Below, piece by piece: positions 34,501-43,172 of a stretch of 64,000 nt of DNA. Position numbers and translations under genes: made by a program. The notes beneath the pieces were generated by a model. The model was not told where the DNA came from. It ran no database searches and worked only from the letters and a program-made list of their open reading frames with translations. Origin of the DNA: CAG-877 sp045627525 (GTDB lineage: Bacteria > Bacillota_I > Bacilli_A > RF39 > UBA660); NCBI GenBank assembly GCA_045627525.1, contig JAZQNW010000013.1, positions 86,113-150,112 of the forward strand. The letters are read 5' to 3'. Position 1 is the first letter of the stretch. Each line of letters begins with the position of its first letter.

Positions 34501-35256
34501 ATTATAATATGGTGCACTTTTATTTACTGCATTAGCATGAGAATTTTTTCTAGCATCTTTTATTAAACTTTGTAATGTTTTATAAAAATAATGTCCATCA
34601 TAGCTATAGTAAGTTCCTGCACTTAGCATTTCTGGTTTTGGACCAATAGTACTTCCAGCAGACCCACTATAAGTATTTTGAATTTTAGCAACATAATTAT
34701 GCCTTATGGAATCACTAGTTACGGTATAGGAACTACTTGACTTTACCCATGCAAGTGGAACTACTTCATATGCTGACTGAGTAATCCACCCTACAAAATC
34801 ACCAATACCAACTTTGGCACTCCAGACATTATTGGCATTTGAATAAGCACTATCAATTAAGACTCCGTCTACTCCACCATATAAAGAACCTGTATCCATG
34901 TATGTATATGAAGAACCTGTTAATTCACTATTTTTATAAAAATAAGTTAATGTTTCTGGATTAACACTTAAATCTAACAATCCAACATTTACGTCAATTA
35001 TTTTAACTGCATTACCAACTTTTGTCATTATACCAACATTTGCTGATCCATTAGTTGTCATAGCAGCTTTGGCATCACTATATGTATTGTAACAAGCTAT
35101 TTTATTAATACTTCCATCTGACTTAAATTCTGATAATTCAAAAATTCCACATAAAGTACGATTTTTATAATCAGCAGACGAAAAAGCTTTAACATTCGTA
35201 ATGTTAAATATAGTAATAAGTAAACTAATTGTAAAAATTAACCTTATTTTTTTCAT
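31504..35256 (-). CDS. Secreted modular glucosaminidase with three Ig-like (DUF5011) repeats
   Basis: 1250 aa. A signal peptide (MKKIRLIFTISLLITIFNIT, cut near KAFS) starts the protein. Residues ~270-440 form an N-acetylglucosaminidase (GH73-like) domain: MGITMDAYGNASNG, GKGMFFYYAQEKYGVNAI, LSLSRNETANGRSSLA with a likely catalytic Glu, NGFGLNAVDSNP, and YGYAHPKDWRYFG. SH3-like stretches follow (~450-700). Residues ~711-936 are three near-identical DUF5011/cadherin-like repeats (ITATDKTV, GTYNVTYKVTDS). The last ~310 residues are two related beta modules. It should cut peptidoglycan glycan strands outside the cell. No sortase signal or membrane anchor is visible. CGGAGGAAGT precedes the ATG; single gene. 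Confidence 0.82.
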   Translation of the reverse strand: MKKIRLIFTISLLITIFNITNVKAFSSADYKNRTLCGIFELSEFKSDGSINKIACYNTYSDAKAAMTTNGSANVGIMTKVGNAVKIIDVNVGLLDLSVNPETLTYFYKNSELTGSSYTYMDTGSLYGGVDGVLIDSAYSNANNVWSAKVGIGDFVGWITQSAYEVVPLAWVKSSSSYTVTSDSIRHNYVAKIQNTYSGSAGSTIGPKPEMLSAGTYYSYDGHYFYKTLQSLIKDARKNSHANAVNKSAPYYNYYMYLSNHTRTTYSSANIDEYIRNNMGITMDAYGNASNGTNSRLYGKGMFFYYAQEKYGVNAILSLSLSRNETANGRSSLAINKNNGFGLNAVDSNPSQAANWYATFASSILGYASKWITYGYAHPKDWRYFGPQFGDKFIGMNVKYASDTYWSEKMAANYYAFDKAKGLQDYNYYQLGVVTKSINAMSSANNSSTFIYNYPEAEDALVIVGETTGESINGNTKWYKIVSDLNVNSNFSEITSGNYNWNSYAYVPAAYVKKINTSKDGYKSPNDVTEYTDKYYTYDLYDDNNTLSPKIGLSTVDANYYYDSALLSKQGQKLLKGRYVMVYAAAYTKSKKIRSYLVTSDYKNDQKHWVSASSIELVSGKYGNVNVSVSGNQYTWVNSTTQDTKETLIGGQYTNSYVPILSQKTVSGQLWYKVPVSLTTTTNQYGWTLAAADGVSIKVTSVTVQNAAPTITATDKTVVQGTTFNPLTGVTATDKEDGNLTSKVTVSTSNVDLNKVGTYNVTYKVTDSNNTSTTKTITVTVTANKKPTITATDKTVTQKTTFNPLEGVTAKDTEDGNLTSKIKVISNNVDINTLGTYEVTYEVTDSFNQKVTKKIVVTVVKSKPPVINANNKTIVINTKYNPLTGVSATDPEEGDLTSKITVTKNTVDSTKLGTYEVVYQVKDNTDNVVTKTIKVTVGNKKQTSGSFYFDYLKIVSNKLQLRGYLTINGMNNTLKENITYKVIFTNTEDNTKVYEQQATRITDISGINRPIYSVDGKTYTHAWFKINIDIDSLPLGNYTMEVQADGDTTYSKALVNNKLYKTEITSYSTETKTSNIKNNYGDGTSSVTLYIRDKNQPLKTVGSYYNQYDIWRTFEFKDNKLHLKGVSYSYGMDLSKNATVKRTIIFENTENYKTYKYSLGSITNGLYKVALPENDNYDKTRAWYDANIDISKIPVGNYKIYISTTSNVTDLSEFTDQLGRDLSSKKITIDNKKYQFKLDLNDGNCIKLEVK
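31507..32448 (-). repeat. Two related C-terminal beta modules of the glucosaminidase
   Basis: Two ~150-codon units sharing the order of a Tyr-rich strand, LRG/LKG turn, an IFTNTEDN/IFENTENY strand, a Trp-containing AWFKINIDI/AWYDANIDI strand and LPLGNY/IPVGNY. Tandem duplication within one gene. Confidence 0.7.
32449..33126 (-). repeat. Three tandem DUF5011-type Ig-like repeats
   Basis: About 75 codons each, highly similar (NPLTGVTATDKEDGNLTSK and close variants). They act as a rigid spacer in surface proteins of Firmicutes. Confidence 0.85.
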
Positions 35257-35366
35257 ACTTCCTCCGCTAATATATCAATTCTATTATATCAATTTTATTA
35301 TTTTATTTTAAGTTATTTATTATATTTGATTTTGTTTTTACATGATTTGACATCAAATTTTTCAAC

Positions 35367-35395
35367 TTGATATATTTGCAAAAATTGGTTATAAT
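35367..35395 (+). promoter_or_regulatory. Promoter of the LCP gene
   Basis: TTGATA (35367-35372), 17-bp spacer, TATAAT (35390-35395). A further TTGACA at 35347-35352 could serve a second start. Confidence 0.7.
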
Positions 35396-35430
35396 GGTAG
35401 TTGTATAATTTAGCAGACTGGAGGATTTTT

Positions 35431-37452
35431 ATGTCATACGAAAAAGACAAAACACCTATTACAAAAAAATTGGTTTTAATATTTATGATACTAGCACTTA
35501 TTATGAGTTGCTTTGCTATATATGAGTTATCTATTTTAGGTAATATTGAAAACTTAATTAGATACTCAGTAATTGCTGCGATGTTCGCAATTGATATATT
35601 TATTACTATAAAATCTATAAATATATTTAAAAAACGTTCTAAACATAGACATTCTAAAAGAATTGGTTTTATTATATTTTTAATTTTGTACTCACTAATC
35701 TGTTTTGGAATTGGTGGAGCTATATTTTACATATATGGTAAAGTTAATAATATTAATAAGGAATCAGTTATCTACTCTTCTAGTTTGGTTATGATGGCTA
35801 ATGATGATAACAAAAATATTAAGGATATTAAAGATGTTAAAGATTTTATAATAGGAACATTAGATGATACAAATAAAAAATCACCAGATGGATATATTAT
35901 TCCACAAGAAATTATTAAAGATAATTTACTTAATGATGATAATGAAATAAAAAACTACTCTGATTATTCTACAATGTTAACTGATTTATATCTTGGTGAT
36001 ATTGATGCTATGATAGTACCAACTGATTATCCTTCATTATTTTCAGAAATTGATCAATACAAAAATATTGCTACTGAAACTAAGATAATTGTTACTAAAG
36101 AAAAGAAATTGAAAAAAGCTGATACTTCTAAAATTGAAACAGCATCTAATGGTAAAGATATTACTGAACCATTTACTATTCTATTAATGGGAATTGATTC
36201 AACTGATGAGGTTTTATCAAAAAATGCTGTTGCTAATGGTGATACATTAATTCTTATTACTTTTAATCCTAAGAATTTAAATGCAACAATGTTATCTATT
36301 CCAAGAGATAGCTACTTACCTATTGCTTGTTGGCCAGGAAAAGCTGAGAACAAAATAACTCATGCCGCTGCATATGGTAATGATTGTATGATTAATACTA
36401 TTCAAAATTATTTAGATGTAAATATTGATTATTATGCTAAGATTAATTTTAAGGGATTGGTAAAATTAGTTGATGCCTTAGGCGGAGTTGACATTAATGT
36501 TGAGCAAACATTATGTACAGATGATTCTTCAAGAGGTAGTGAAATTTGTGTAAATCCTGGTTTTCAAACTTTAGATGGTGAGCATGCATTAGTATACGCT
36601 AGAAATAGACATGCATTAGTTAATGGTGATTTTGGTCGTAATCAACACCAACAAGAAATTATTATTGCTCTTACAGATAAGATAAAAGGTATTGATTCTG
36701 TTGGACAATTTATGAATATTTTAGATACTATTTCAAATAGTCTAGATACTAATCTTACTACTCAACAAATGTTATCGTTCTATAATGTCGCTAAGGATAT
36801 AGTAAAACGTAGTTTATCTTCTGAAGAAGCTAACATCATTAACATTGAACAATTATATTTAGCTGGTAATAGTCAAATGATATATGATGAAAGAATGAGA
36901 ATGATGTTATATAATTACATTCCAAATAAAAATAGTAGAAATGATATTGTAAAAGCGATGAAACAAAATTTGGAATTAGTTCCATATGATAATATTAAAG
37001 AGTTCTCATTCTCAATAAATGAACCTTATGAGAAAAAAGTTATTGGTCAAGGTCCTTATAATTCTGGTGGTACTTATAGTCTATTACCTAACTTTATAGG
37101 TGATACTGAAGCACAAGCAAGAGCTACAGCTAGTAAATTAGGAATTAAAATAGCATTTGAAGGTACTGATGGTAGAGTTGTTTCTCAGAGCTATCCTGCT
37201 GGAAAACGTATTGATTTAATAAGTGGAACTTTAGTTTTAACACTATCAAATGGTAAAGATGATAAAGATAAAAATGATAGTAAATTAGATAGTAATGATA
37301 AGACTGATAAAGATAAAGAAAAAGAAAAAGTCGATGATAATACTAATAAGGATAATGATAATAAAACTGATAACAATACTGAAAAAACTGATAATAAGAA
37401 AGATGAAAATCCAGTTATAAGTAATGATCCAGTTGAACAACCTGATGAATAA
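35431..37452 (+). CDS. LytR-CpsA-Psr (LCP) family protein with extra SBP-like lobe, PASTA repeat and acidic tail
   Basis: 673 aa. Three N-terminal helices (about 13-33, 43-62, 78-101) are followed by an extracellular segment (residues ~115-225) resembling one lobe of a periplasmic solute-binding fold (FIIGTLDDTN, YSTMLTDLYLGDIDAMIVP). The LCP catalytic domain spans ~248-440: TILLMGIDSTDE, NATMLSIPRDSYL, KINFKGLVKLVDALGGVDI, YARNRHA and GDFGRNQHQQ, with the Arg and Asp residues that bind the polyprenyl pyrophosphate. A PASTA-like repeat (~553-612) and a 60-residue Asp/Lys tail end it. LCP enzymes attach teichoic acids or capsule to peptidoglycan. GGAGG at 35420-35424 supports the ATG at 35431 over upstream codons. 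Confidence 0.9.
   Translation: MSYEKDKTPITKKLVLIFMILALIMSCFAIYELSILGNIENLIRYSVIAAMFAIDIFITIKSINIFKKRSKHRHSKRIGFIIFLILYSLICFGIGGAIFYIYGKVNNINKESVIYSSSLVMMANDDNKNIKDIKDVKDFIIGTLDDTNKKSPDGYIIPQEIIKDNLLNDDNEIKNYSDYSTMLTDLYLGDIDAMIVPTDYPSLFSEIDQYKNIATETKIIVTKEKKLKKADTSKIETASNGKDITEPFTILLMGIDSTDEVLSKNAVANGDTLILITFNPKNLNATMLSIPRDSYLPIACWPGKAENKITHAAAYGNDCMINTIQNYLDVNIDYYAKINFKGLVKLVDALGGVDINVEQTLCTDDSSRGSEICVNPGFQTLDGEHALVYARNRHALVNGDFGRNQHQQEIIIALTDKIKGIDSVGQFMNILDTISNSLDTNLTTQQMLSFYNVAKDIVKRSLSSEEANIINIEQLYLAGNSQMIYDERMRMMLYNYIPNKNSRNDIVKAMKQNLELVPYDNIKEFSFSINEPYEKKVIGQGPYNSGGTYSLLPNFIGDTEAQARATASKLGIKIAFEGTDGRVVSQSYPAGKRIDLISGTLVLTLSNGKDDKDKNDSKLDSNDKTDKDKEKEKVDDNTNKDNDNKTDNNTEKTDNKKDENPVISNDPVEQPDE
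37255..37452 (+). repeat. Low-complexity Asp/Lys/Asn coding tail of the LCP protein
   Basis: About 65 codons of short imperfect GATAAAGAT-type repeats that encode a disordered, highly charged C-terminal tail. Confidence 0.7.
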
Positions 37453-37454
37453 TT

Positions 37455-37486
37455 AAAAATAGACAAGAAAACTTGTCTATTTTTTT
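37455..37486 (+). terminator. Intrinsic terminator of the LCP gene
   Basis: 13-bp perfect stem AAAAATAGACAAG/CTTGTCTATTTTT with AAAA loop and T-run. Confidence 0.9.
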
Positions 37487-37489
37487 ATA

Positions 37490-37516
37490 AAAAAAAGTAG
37501 TGTTTTACACTACTTT
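37490..37516 (-). terminator. Intrinsic terminator of the LtaS operon
   Basis: 9-bp stem AAAGTAGTG/CACTACTTT, 5-nt loop, minus-strand U-run. Confidence 0.75.
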
Positions 37517-38136
37517 AATTCTACTAAATATAATTTCTTATCATTGTGTACAAAAACTAATTTAGCTTCATCTTGATAATCTGAAAATTCTTCATCTGAA
37601 TATTCCCAACTAATTGTAACTATGTAGGCTTCTTCATCTATTTGTTCATTATAAGAAAATGGTTCCTGCTCTACTCCGTCCACTGTAACATTCTCAACGG
37701 TTGGTAATTTTTGTTTACGATTATTATAAATATTACTTTCTACATATTTATAGTATGTATTTTCGGCATTTTCTAAGAAGTTGGATAAAATATCTGGATG
37801 AACAATTTCTACTCCACCTATATCTGTTTTAGATGTTTTTTCTGACAGTGAGTAGAAATCAGCAACAAATAATTCAGCTAACTTAGAAGCATAAGCTTCT
37901 TCATCTACTTCTTTTTTTGACAATATTTTTGTTAAATCATCAAATAATTTTTTGTATAATTCACTTTTGTTATCTTTAAGCACATAACCATACTCATCAA
38001 TTGTATTTAATACCTTTGCTTCTTTTACAGCTGTTTTTTTAAAAAACAACTTACAAGCTAGGAAAGTTAGTAGAGCTATTGTTAGTATAGTTACTAAAAT
38101 TATTAATATTATTTTTACTCTTTTTTTTAATTTCAT
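37510..38136 (-). CDS. Membrane-anchored extracytoplasmic protein, partner of LtaS-like gene
   Basis: 208 aa, family not recognised. A basic N-terminus and one helix (about 8-30) anchor a ~175-residue outside domain. It is helical at first (KSELYKKLFDDLTKILSKK) and ends in strands (YIVTISWEYSD, AKLVFVHNDKKLYLVEL), an NTF2-like or cystatin-like order. No catalytic residues stand out. Its ATG overlaps the stop of the LtaS-like gene by one base (TAATG), so the two are coupled, and a shared job in polymer synthesis is likely (inference). Confidence 0.7.
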   Translation of the reverse strand: MKLKKRVKIILIILVTILTIALLTFLACKLFFKKTAVKEAKVLNTIDEYGYVLKDNKSELYKKLFDDLTKILSKKEVDEEAYASKLAELFVADFYSLSEKTSKTDIGGVEIVHPDILSNFLENAENTYYKYVESNIYNNRKQKLPTVENVTVDGVEQEPFSYNEQIDEEAYIVTISWEYSDEEFSDYQDEAKLVFVHNDKKLYLVELK

Positions 38137-40223
38137 TAGTATTCACCCTCATCTTCTTCTACAACTTTTTTACTTTCTTCTTCACTAGCTAATAAATTAA
38201 ATACAATTATATTATTTGAAATATCAAGTAATGTATTTGTATACTCTGTATTTGCTTTTATTTCTTCTTCACTAATTGCTTCATCATTTAATGATAAATA
38301 TTCATTTTTTTGACTGTTAAAATATACTTTATCAGTTACCCAATTTCCATTTGGGAAGCAAACTATGTTATTTCCAATTCTATTAAATATGTCATGTCCT
38401 AATTGGTATTCATTGTAGAAACCAAACATATTACCTAATGTTGGCATTGCATCATACATTCCCATTACTTCTGTTATTTCTTGATTATATTTTGATCCTT
38501 CCATATCTTTAGTCCAAATAATTAATGGTACTTTTCTTCCTAATTCATATTGATATGAATCATATTTTTCATAATTTGGATCATCTTTACTTAGAATACT
38601 ATCATTTTCTTTGTCATAGTTATGTAATCTATTATAGTCTGATTTTGGTAATCTAGCATCGTGGTCTCCATATATAACAACAACCGTATTATCTAATAGA
38701 CCATTTGAATCTAGATCTTCAAATAATTGTCCTAATGCTTCATCTGCATAATGAACAGATTTAAAATAATTTCCTAGTTTTGTACCTTCCATATATGGAT
38801 AAGAAACTTCTGTTTCTGCTCCATCTTCATTTTGAATTGTTTCTTTTAAATTAACTTCATATTCCCCATACTTTTCAGTTTCAGAGAATGGAGTATGATT
38901 TGTTAACATAATCATTAAACCATACCAATTATCGTATTTTTCATTTATGTCTAGTAATTTAGGTATTGATTGGTTAAAGAATTCTTTATCTGATAAACCT
39001 AAACCTATTACATTTTCATCATTTACCTCATAATCGGTTTTACTATAAAATTTCTTATATCCAAAATTATTATGCATTGTTCTTCTATTCCAGAAATCAG
39101 CATTGTTAGCATGCATACTAAAAGTATAGTATCCCTGTTTAGAAAGTTCCTTTGGAATAGTATTATATGTTCTATTCGAGTATGATACAAATGCTGTTCC
39201 ACTCTTTGTTGGCATCAATGAAGTGGAAAATGTCAATTCTGAATCACTACTTGTACCTACACTAACTTGTGAATAAAAATTAGAAAAATACATACCTTCT
39301 TTTGATATTCTTGATAAATTTGGTGCTACTGGCTGGCCATTAAATTCTAAATCAATGACATTTGTCTGCATACTTTCAGCATGAATTACTAGAATATTTT
39401 TACCCTTGAATATGTCAGTATATTCATTACTAGGTTCTTTTTCTTTATTTTCAAAATATTCTGTAAAACTTTTTTTAGCTTTGTCATAGCCAAACATTGA
39501 GTTTAATTTTGGTTTTACTGATGTAATTACATCATCGAATTGATATATGTATATTCCAAATCTCATTACTATATACTCTTTATTCCATTGTTTTATAAAT
39601 CTAGAAACATCTAATGAAGTTAATGTTAGAAGGAAAATTGCTAATACTGCTGCTCCAGAACATAAAGTTTTTGTTGCTTTTTTCTTTCTTTCAGATTTTA
39701 ATTCTATCTTTTTATAGTAATTTTTCTTTTTTATTTTGGAATTAACAATTATTAAAGTTAATGGGGCAAAAATGTAAATCAAGTCCTTTAATTGAATTAC
39801 ATTTTCTACTACAGCATCTCCTACTTCACCAATATATTGTGTTAAGGCTATCATAGAGACTGATGCAAATGATGAATAAAAAGTATAATAAACTGAGTTT
39901 ATTAAACAAATAGCACTTAGAAATATATCCATGATAAGGAAATATGTGAATCTATTTTTAGGTTTAAATAAGTAACCAAACGAACCTAAAATTATTATAA
40001 TTGACAAATCTCCTAATATTGCCTTTACTGATAAATAATTGTTTAATGTATGAATACAGAAAAATCTTAAAATTGTAGCGTTTAATAAGCAAGTAATTAC
40101 AAATGTGATAAATATTATATTATTACTAATATACTTTTTTATGATGTGTTCATTTCTTATTTTTTTTAGTTTTTTCTGTAATTTATTTTTTACTTTTCTA
40201 TAATTAATTTCTATTTTTCTCAT
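38136..40223 (-). CDS. LTA synthase family (LtaS-like) phosphoglycerol transferase
   Basis: 695 aa. Five N-terminal helices (about 35-55, 68-85, 93-112, 145-162, 185-205) and an extracellular sulfatase-fold domain from ~270. Metal and active-site stretches: HAESMQ (Glu283), VGTSSDSE (324-331), MHANNADFWNR, and YGDHDARLP. In S. aureus LtaS the nucleophile is Thr two residues before Asp; here that position is Ser325, preceded by Thr324. LtaS enzymes build polyglycerol-phosphate from phosphatidylglycerol and release diacylglycerol. Other family members attach phosphoglycerol to glycans, so the product is not certain. GAGGTATAAAT precedes the ATG. Confidence 0.88.
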   Translation of the reverse strand: MRKIEINYRKVKNKLQKKLKKIRNEHIIKKYISNNIIFITFVITCLLNATILRFFCIHTLNNYLSVKAILGDLSIIIILGSFGYLFKPKNRFTYFLIMDIFLSAICLINSVYYTFYSSFASVSMIALTQYIGEVGDAVVENVIQLKDLIYIFAPLTLIIVNSKIKKKNYYKKIELKSERKKKATKTLCSGAAVLAIFLLTLTSLDVSRFIKQWNKEYIVMRFGIYIYQFDDVITSVKPKLNSMFGYDKAKKSFTEYFENKEKEPSNEYTDIFKGKNILVIHAESMQTNVIDLEFNGQPVAPNLSRISKEGMYFSNFYSQVSVGTSSDSELTFSTSLMPTKSGTAFVSYSNRTYNTIPKELSKQGYYTFSMHANNADFWNRRTMHNNFGYKKFYSKTDYEVNDENVIGLGLSDKEFFNQSIPKLLDINEKYDNWYGLMIMLTNHTPFSETEKYGEYEVNLKETIQNEDGAETEVSYPYMEGTKLGNYFKSVHYADEALGQLFEDLDSNGLLDNTVVVIYGDHDARLPKSDYNRLHNYDKENDSILSKDDPNYEKYDSYQYELGRKVPLIIWTKDMEGSKYNQEITEVMGMYDAMPTLGNMFGFYNEYQLGHDIFNRIGNNIVCFPNGNWVTDKVYFNSQKNEYLSLNDEAISEEEIKANTEYTNTLLDISNNIIVFNLLASEEESKKVVEEDEGEY

Positions 40224-40242
40224 ATTTATACCTCACTTGGCT

Positions 40243-40271
40243 ATTATAACATTATTATATTTTTTTTTCAA
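40243..40271 (-). promoter_or_regulatory. Promoter of the LtaS-like operon
   Basis: Minus strand TTGAAA (40266-40271), 17-bp spacer, TATAAT (40243-40248). Confidence 0.75.
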
Positions 40272-40280
40272 TTTTATACC

Positions 40281-40306
40281 AAAAAACAGCTTATAGCTAT
40301 TTTTGA
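40281..40306 (-). terminator. Intrinsic terminator after the YihY gene
   Basis: 10-bp stem AAAAACAGCT/AGCTATTTTT with one wobble, overlapping the stop codon. Confidence 0.6.
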
Positions 40307-41121
40307 TTTTCTAACATATTTTGATATGATCCTGCATTTATTATTAGACCTAAGACAAATATATAGCATAACATGTATACCCATAATAATAGAATTATTA
40401 TATTGGAAATACTACCATAAAAAATGTCATATTTTGTAAATGTATCAAGATAAAATGAATATATTTCGGATGCTAAAATCCAACTTATTGTTGTAAAAAT
40501 GGCTCCTTTTGTTGCTGTACTGCTTGCTATTTCGGCATCTGGTGCTATAACATATATTAATTTAATATTAAAATAAATAATAATTATACTTAATGGATAT
40601 TTTAATAAAATATAAAATTTATAGAATAAACTAATAGAATTACTACTTCCAAAGTGTTCTCTTAGAAGATTAAAAATATTATCCCCAAAAACTGGAATTA
40701 TTAAAATGAAGAAAATTACTTCAAGTATAATTAATGTCATTAATACAGCTTTTAGTCTTCTCGAGAAAAAGCCATTAGGCTCTATCTTATATGCTTCATT
40801 TGAAGCGACAATTATTGAATGAGTACCATTTGATGCGAGTATAAAGGCTGAAACAAGAAATACTCCCATATTAAAATTAAATCCTTTACCGGAAACTATT
40901 GTAATTAATAGTTGTTCTACACCTGCTGGAATTTTTATATTAAAACCATTTTGAATAAGATTTGTGGATATTGAGAATTTAGAGGCTATCAATCCTATTA
41001 ATGCGACTAGTGGAATAATAGCCATGACAAAGAAAAAAGCAAGATGACCAGGCATTATTCTCATCTCGGGTTGTTTAATTAACTTGATGATTTTTTTTAA
41101 ATACCTTCTCACTTGCTCCAT
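40297..41121 (-). CDS. YihY/virulence factor BrkB family membrane protein
   Basis: 274 aa with six helices, the common length. Family signs: PGHLAFFFVMAIIPLVALIG after a basic N-terminus, SNGTHSIIVASNEAYKIE, and KGAIFTTISWILASEIYSFY with the closing GSISNIIILLLWVYM. Once misannotated as RNase BN; function is unknown, with links to envelope lipid handling. AGAGGTTGATAAA precedes the ATG. Last gene of a three-gene operon with the GGDEF sensor (11-bp gap). Confidence 0.9.
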   Translation of the reverse strand: MEQVRRYLKKIIKLIKQPEMRIMPGHLAFFFVMAIIPLVALIGLIASKFSISTNLIQNGFNIKIPAGVEQLLITIVSGKGFNFNMGVFLVSAFILASNGTHSIIVASNEAYKIEPNGFFSRRLKAVLMTLIILEVIFFILIIPVFGDNIFNLLREHFGSSNSISLFYKFYILLKYPLSIIIIYFNIKLIYVIAPDAEIASSTATKGAIFTTISWILASEIYSFYLDTFTKYDIFYGSISNIIILLLWVYMLCYIFVLGLIINAGSYQNMLENQK

Positions 41122-41132
41122 TTTATCAACCT

Positions 41133-43172
41133 CTATTTTAAATCTTCTTTGTTTTCTATCATTTTTAATGTTGCTTCATTAATTGCATCATCTATTGTTT
41201 TTATTTTGTCTAATATCATACTATGTCCAATAGCTGCTCCAAATTCGTGTGGCAAACTTTTCATTTCTTTACCTAACTTTTTAGCATATGTTTCTACTTG
41301 TCTTTCACTGTATCCTACTAAATATATTAGGAATTCATTACCATCTGTACGCATTATTTCACTGTTTTCTAGTTGAGTATTTACTAGAATACCAGCAGCT
41401 TTTATGATTAATTCGTCTCCTTGTTCGTGACCATAATTGTCATTAACATATTTTACATTATTTAAATCAACCATAACAATTGATTGTGGATAAACATTAC
41501 ATTCTTCCCACTCTGGCATTTTAGCATTCAAATAATTTCTATTTTTTAGTGAAGTTAACATATCTGTGTATTTATGCCTATCACTTGTTCTTACTTTTTT
41601 TACTTTTTTCTTATTTCTAATAACTAATATTATTATTCCAATTATTACTAATGGAAGAAAGATAATTATCAATACTATTGTATATACTTGTTCAAATGTT
41701 GAATCTTCTAAAATTGATGCATTTAAATTTTCTATACCACTATTACGATAATTATAATAAGAATTAGTATTTATAATGTAATTAAATAGATCATAGAATG
41801 CTACATTTTCTTTTTTGACCATAAATTTATAATCGTTTAACATACTATCTAAATATAATAAATTATATTTTTTCAATTTTGTAGTTTGATAGTAATTATA
41901 TATTTCTCTGTCTAATACTATTAATTTATTATTAGCTTTTGATATTACTTTATCAAGACTATCATAAGCTTTTATTTTAGCCTTTGAATTAGTAGAGAAA
42001 TAGTTGTATAGAGAATCATCTTTTATCATAACTATTTCTTGATCTTTTAGGCTTTCTAATGAGTTAACAATATGATTGTCTTTTTGATATCCTAAAACAA
42101 CATATTCTTCAACAAATGTAGATAATGTTCCATAATATTTATCATTATTATAATTGTAATAATCAAAATAAACATCTATGTCACCTTTATTAATTGCTTT
42201 TTGTAACTCTTCTTTATTTTTATACTCTTTATATTTAAAATTAATGTTTGCTAGTCTAGTAATACGGTCAATATATTCACCTGCTATACCAGCAACTTTT
42301 CCGTTAACCATTACTTCATAAGGATAATTTTTTACAAATCCATATGTATAGTTTTTAGAAATTAGTGATGCTTTATCCTTGGCACTTAAGTTATTTTTTG
42401 ATAGATAGTAGTCTAAATATGATTCATTATACTCTTCTATATATTTTTTTAAGCGCCACTTGTTATAATACTTTTCTACAATTCTATTTAACTCTTTATT
42501 ATCGCTACTTAATGTTAATACAATTTGTTTTTTCATTTCTGTACAATAATAGTTTATATAATATTTATTTTTTTCAATAGTATAATCTAAATACATTATA
42601 CTTGGTACAACAACCATATTTACTTCATCGTTATCTAATGCACGATAAAGTGATTCTATATCTGTATATGTTTTATATGATAAGTTGGAACCACTTTTTA
42701 AATAATAACTAATTGTTTCTGAATCTTCTTCAAAAATACCAAATGAAATATTTTTCATATCTTCAGTGCGATTAATTCGCTCATAGTTTTTACCAACTAC
42801 TATATAGTTATCATTAAAAAGAAATAAGTTTTTATTTGATAAGTCAGCATCATTATCAAGTACTTCAATTTTAAAACTATTACCAGTTGGATTTGAATCT
42901 TTTAAATAAGGAATTCTGTTAAATTCTATTCCTATATCATTTTGGAAATCATCTAGGAATTTAAAAATAACCCCTTCTCCATTATTTCCATATAATGGAT
43001 AATCATTTACTACTTCAAAGTCATATGTTTTATCATTATTCTTTTCTACCCATTGTTTTTCGCTTATAGTTAATGTTGTTGTCTTATCTTCTTTATTGTA
43101 ATAGCGATAAACAAATAAGAATGTTATAGCTGCTATTAATACAGCAGTTATTATTATTACTTTCTTTTTCAT
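41133..43172 (-). CDS. Transmembrane sensor: two solute-binding (SBP_bac_3-like) domains plus degenerate GGDEF
   Basis: 679 aa. A signal-anchor (about 4-20) leads to two tandem extracellular solute-binding-like domains (~30-250 and ~265-490; for example KNYPYEVMVNGKVAGIAGEY in the second), a second helix (~500-522) and a cytoplasmic GGDEF-fold domain (531-679). DRHKYTDMLTSLKNRNYL and MVDLNNVKYVNDNYGH are standard, but the signature is RTDGNEF (608-614) in place of GGDEF, which should weaken or abolish diguanylate cyclase activity. It may bind GTP or c-di-GMP, or signal by contact. Amino acids are the usual ligands of the outer domain type. Coupled by ATGA to the gene upstream. Confidence 0.82.
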   Translation of the reverse strand: MKKKVIIITAVLIAAITFLFVYRYYNKEDKTTTLTISEKQWVEKNNDKTYDFEVVNDYPLYGNNGEGVIFKFLDDFQNDIGIEFNRIPYLKDSNPTGNSFKIEVLDNDADLSNKNLFLFNDNYIVVGKNYERINRTEDMKNISFGIFEEDSETISYYLKSGSNLSYKTYTDIESLYRALDNDEVNMVVVPSIMYLDYTIEKNKYYINYYCTEMKKQIVLTLSSDNKELNRIVEKYYNKWRLKKYIEEYNESYLDYYLSKNNLSAKDKASLISKNYTYGFVKNYPYEVMVNGKVAGIAGEYIDRITRLANINFKYKEYKNKEELQKAINKGDIDVYFDYYNYNNDKYYGTLSTFVEEYVVLGYQKDNHIVNSLESLKDQEIVMIKDDSLYNYFSTNSKAKIKAYDSLDKVISKANNKLIVLDREIYNYYQTTKLKKYNLLYLDSMLNDYKFMVKKENVAFYDLFNYIINTNSYYNYRNSGIENLNASILEDSTFEQVYTIVLIIIFLPLVIIGIIILVIRNKKKVKKVRTSDRHKYTDMLTSLKNRNYLNAKMPEWEECNVYPQSIVMVDLNNVKYVNDNYGHEQGDELIIKAAGILVNTQLENSEIMRTDGNEFLIYLVGYSERQVETYAKKLGKEMKSLPHEFGAAIGHSMILDKIKTIDDAINEATLKMIENKEDLK

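Noticed and set aside
37191..37466. Serine/leucine-rich minus-strand frame
   Set aside because: It is the mirror of the Asp/Lys low-complexity tail of the LCP gene, not a gene.
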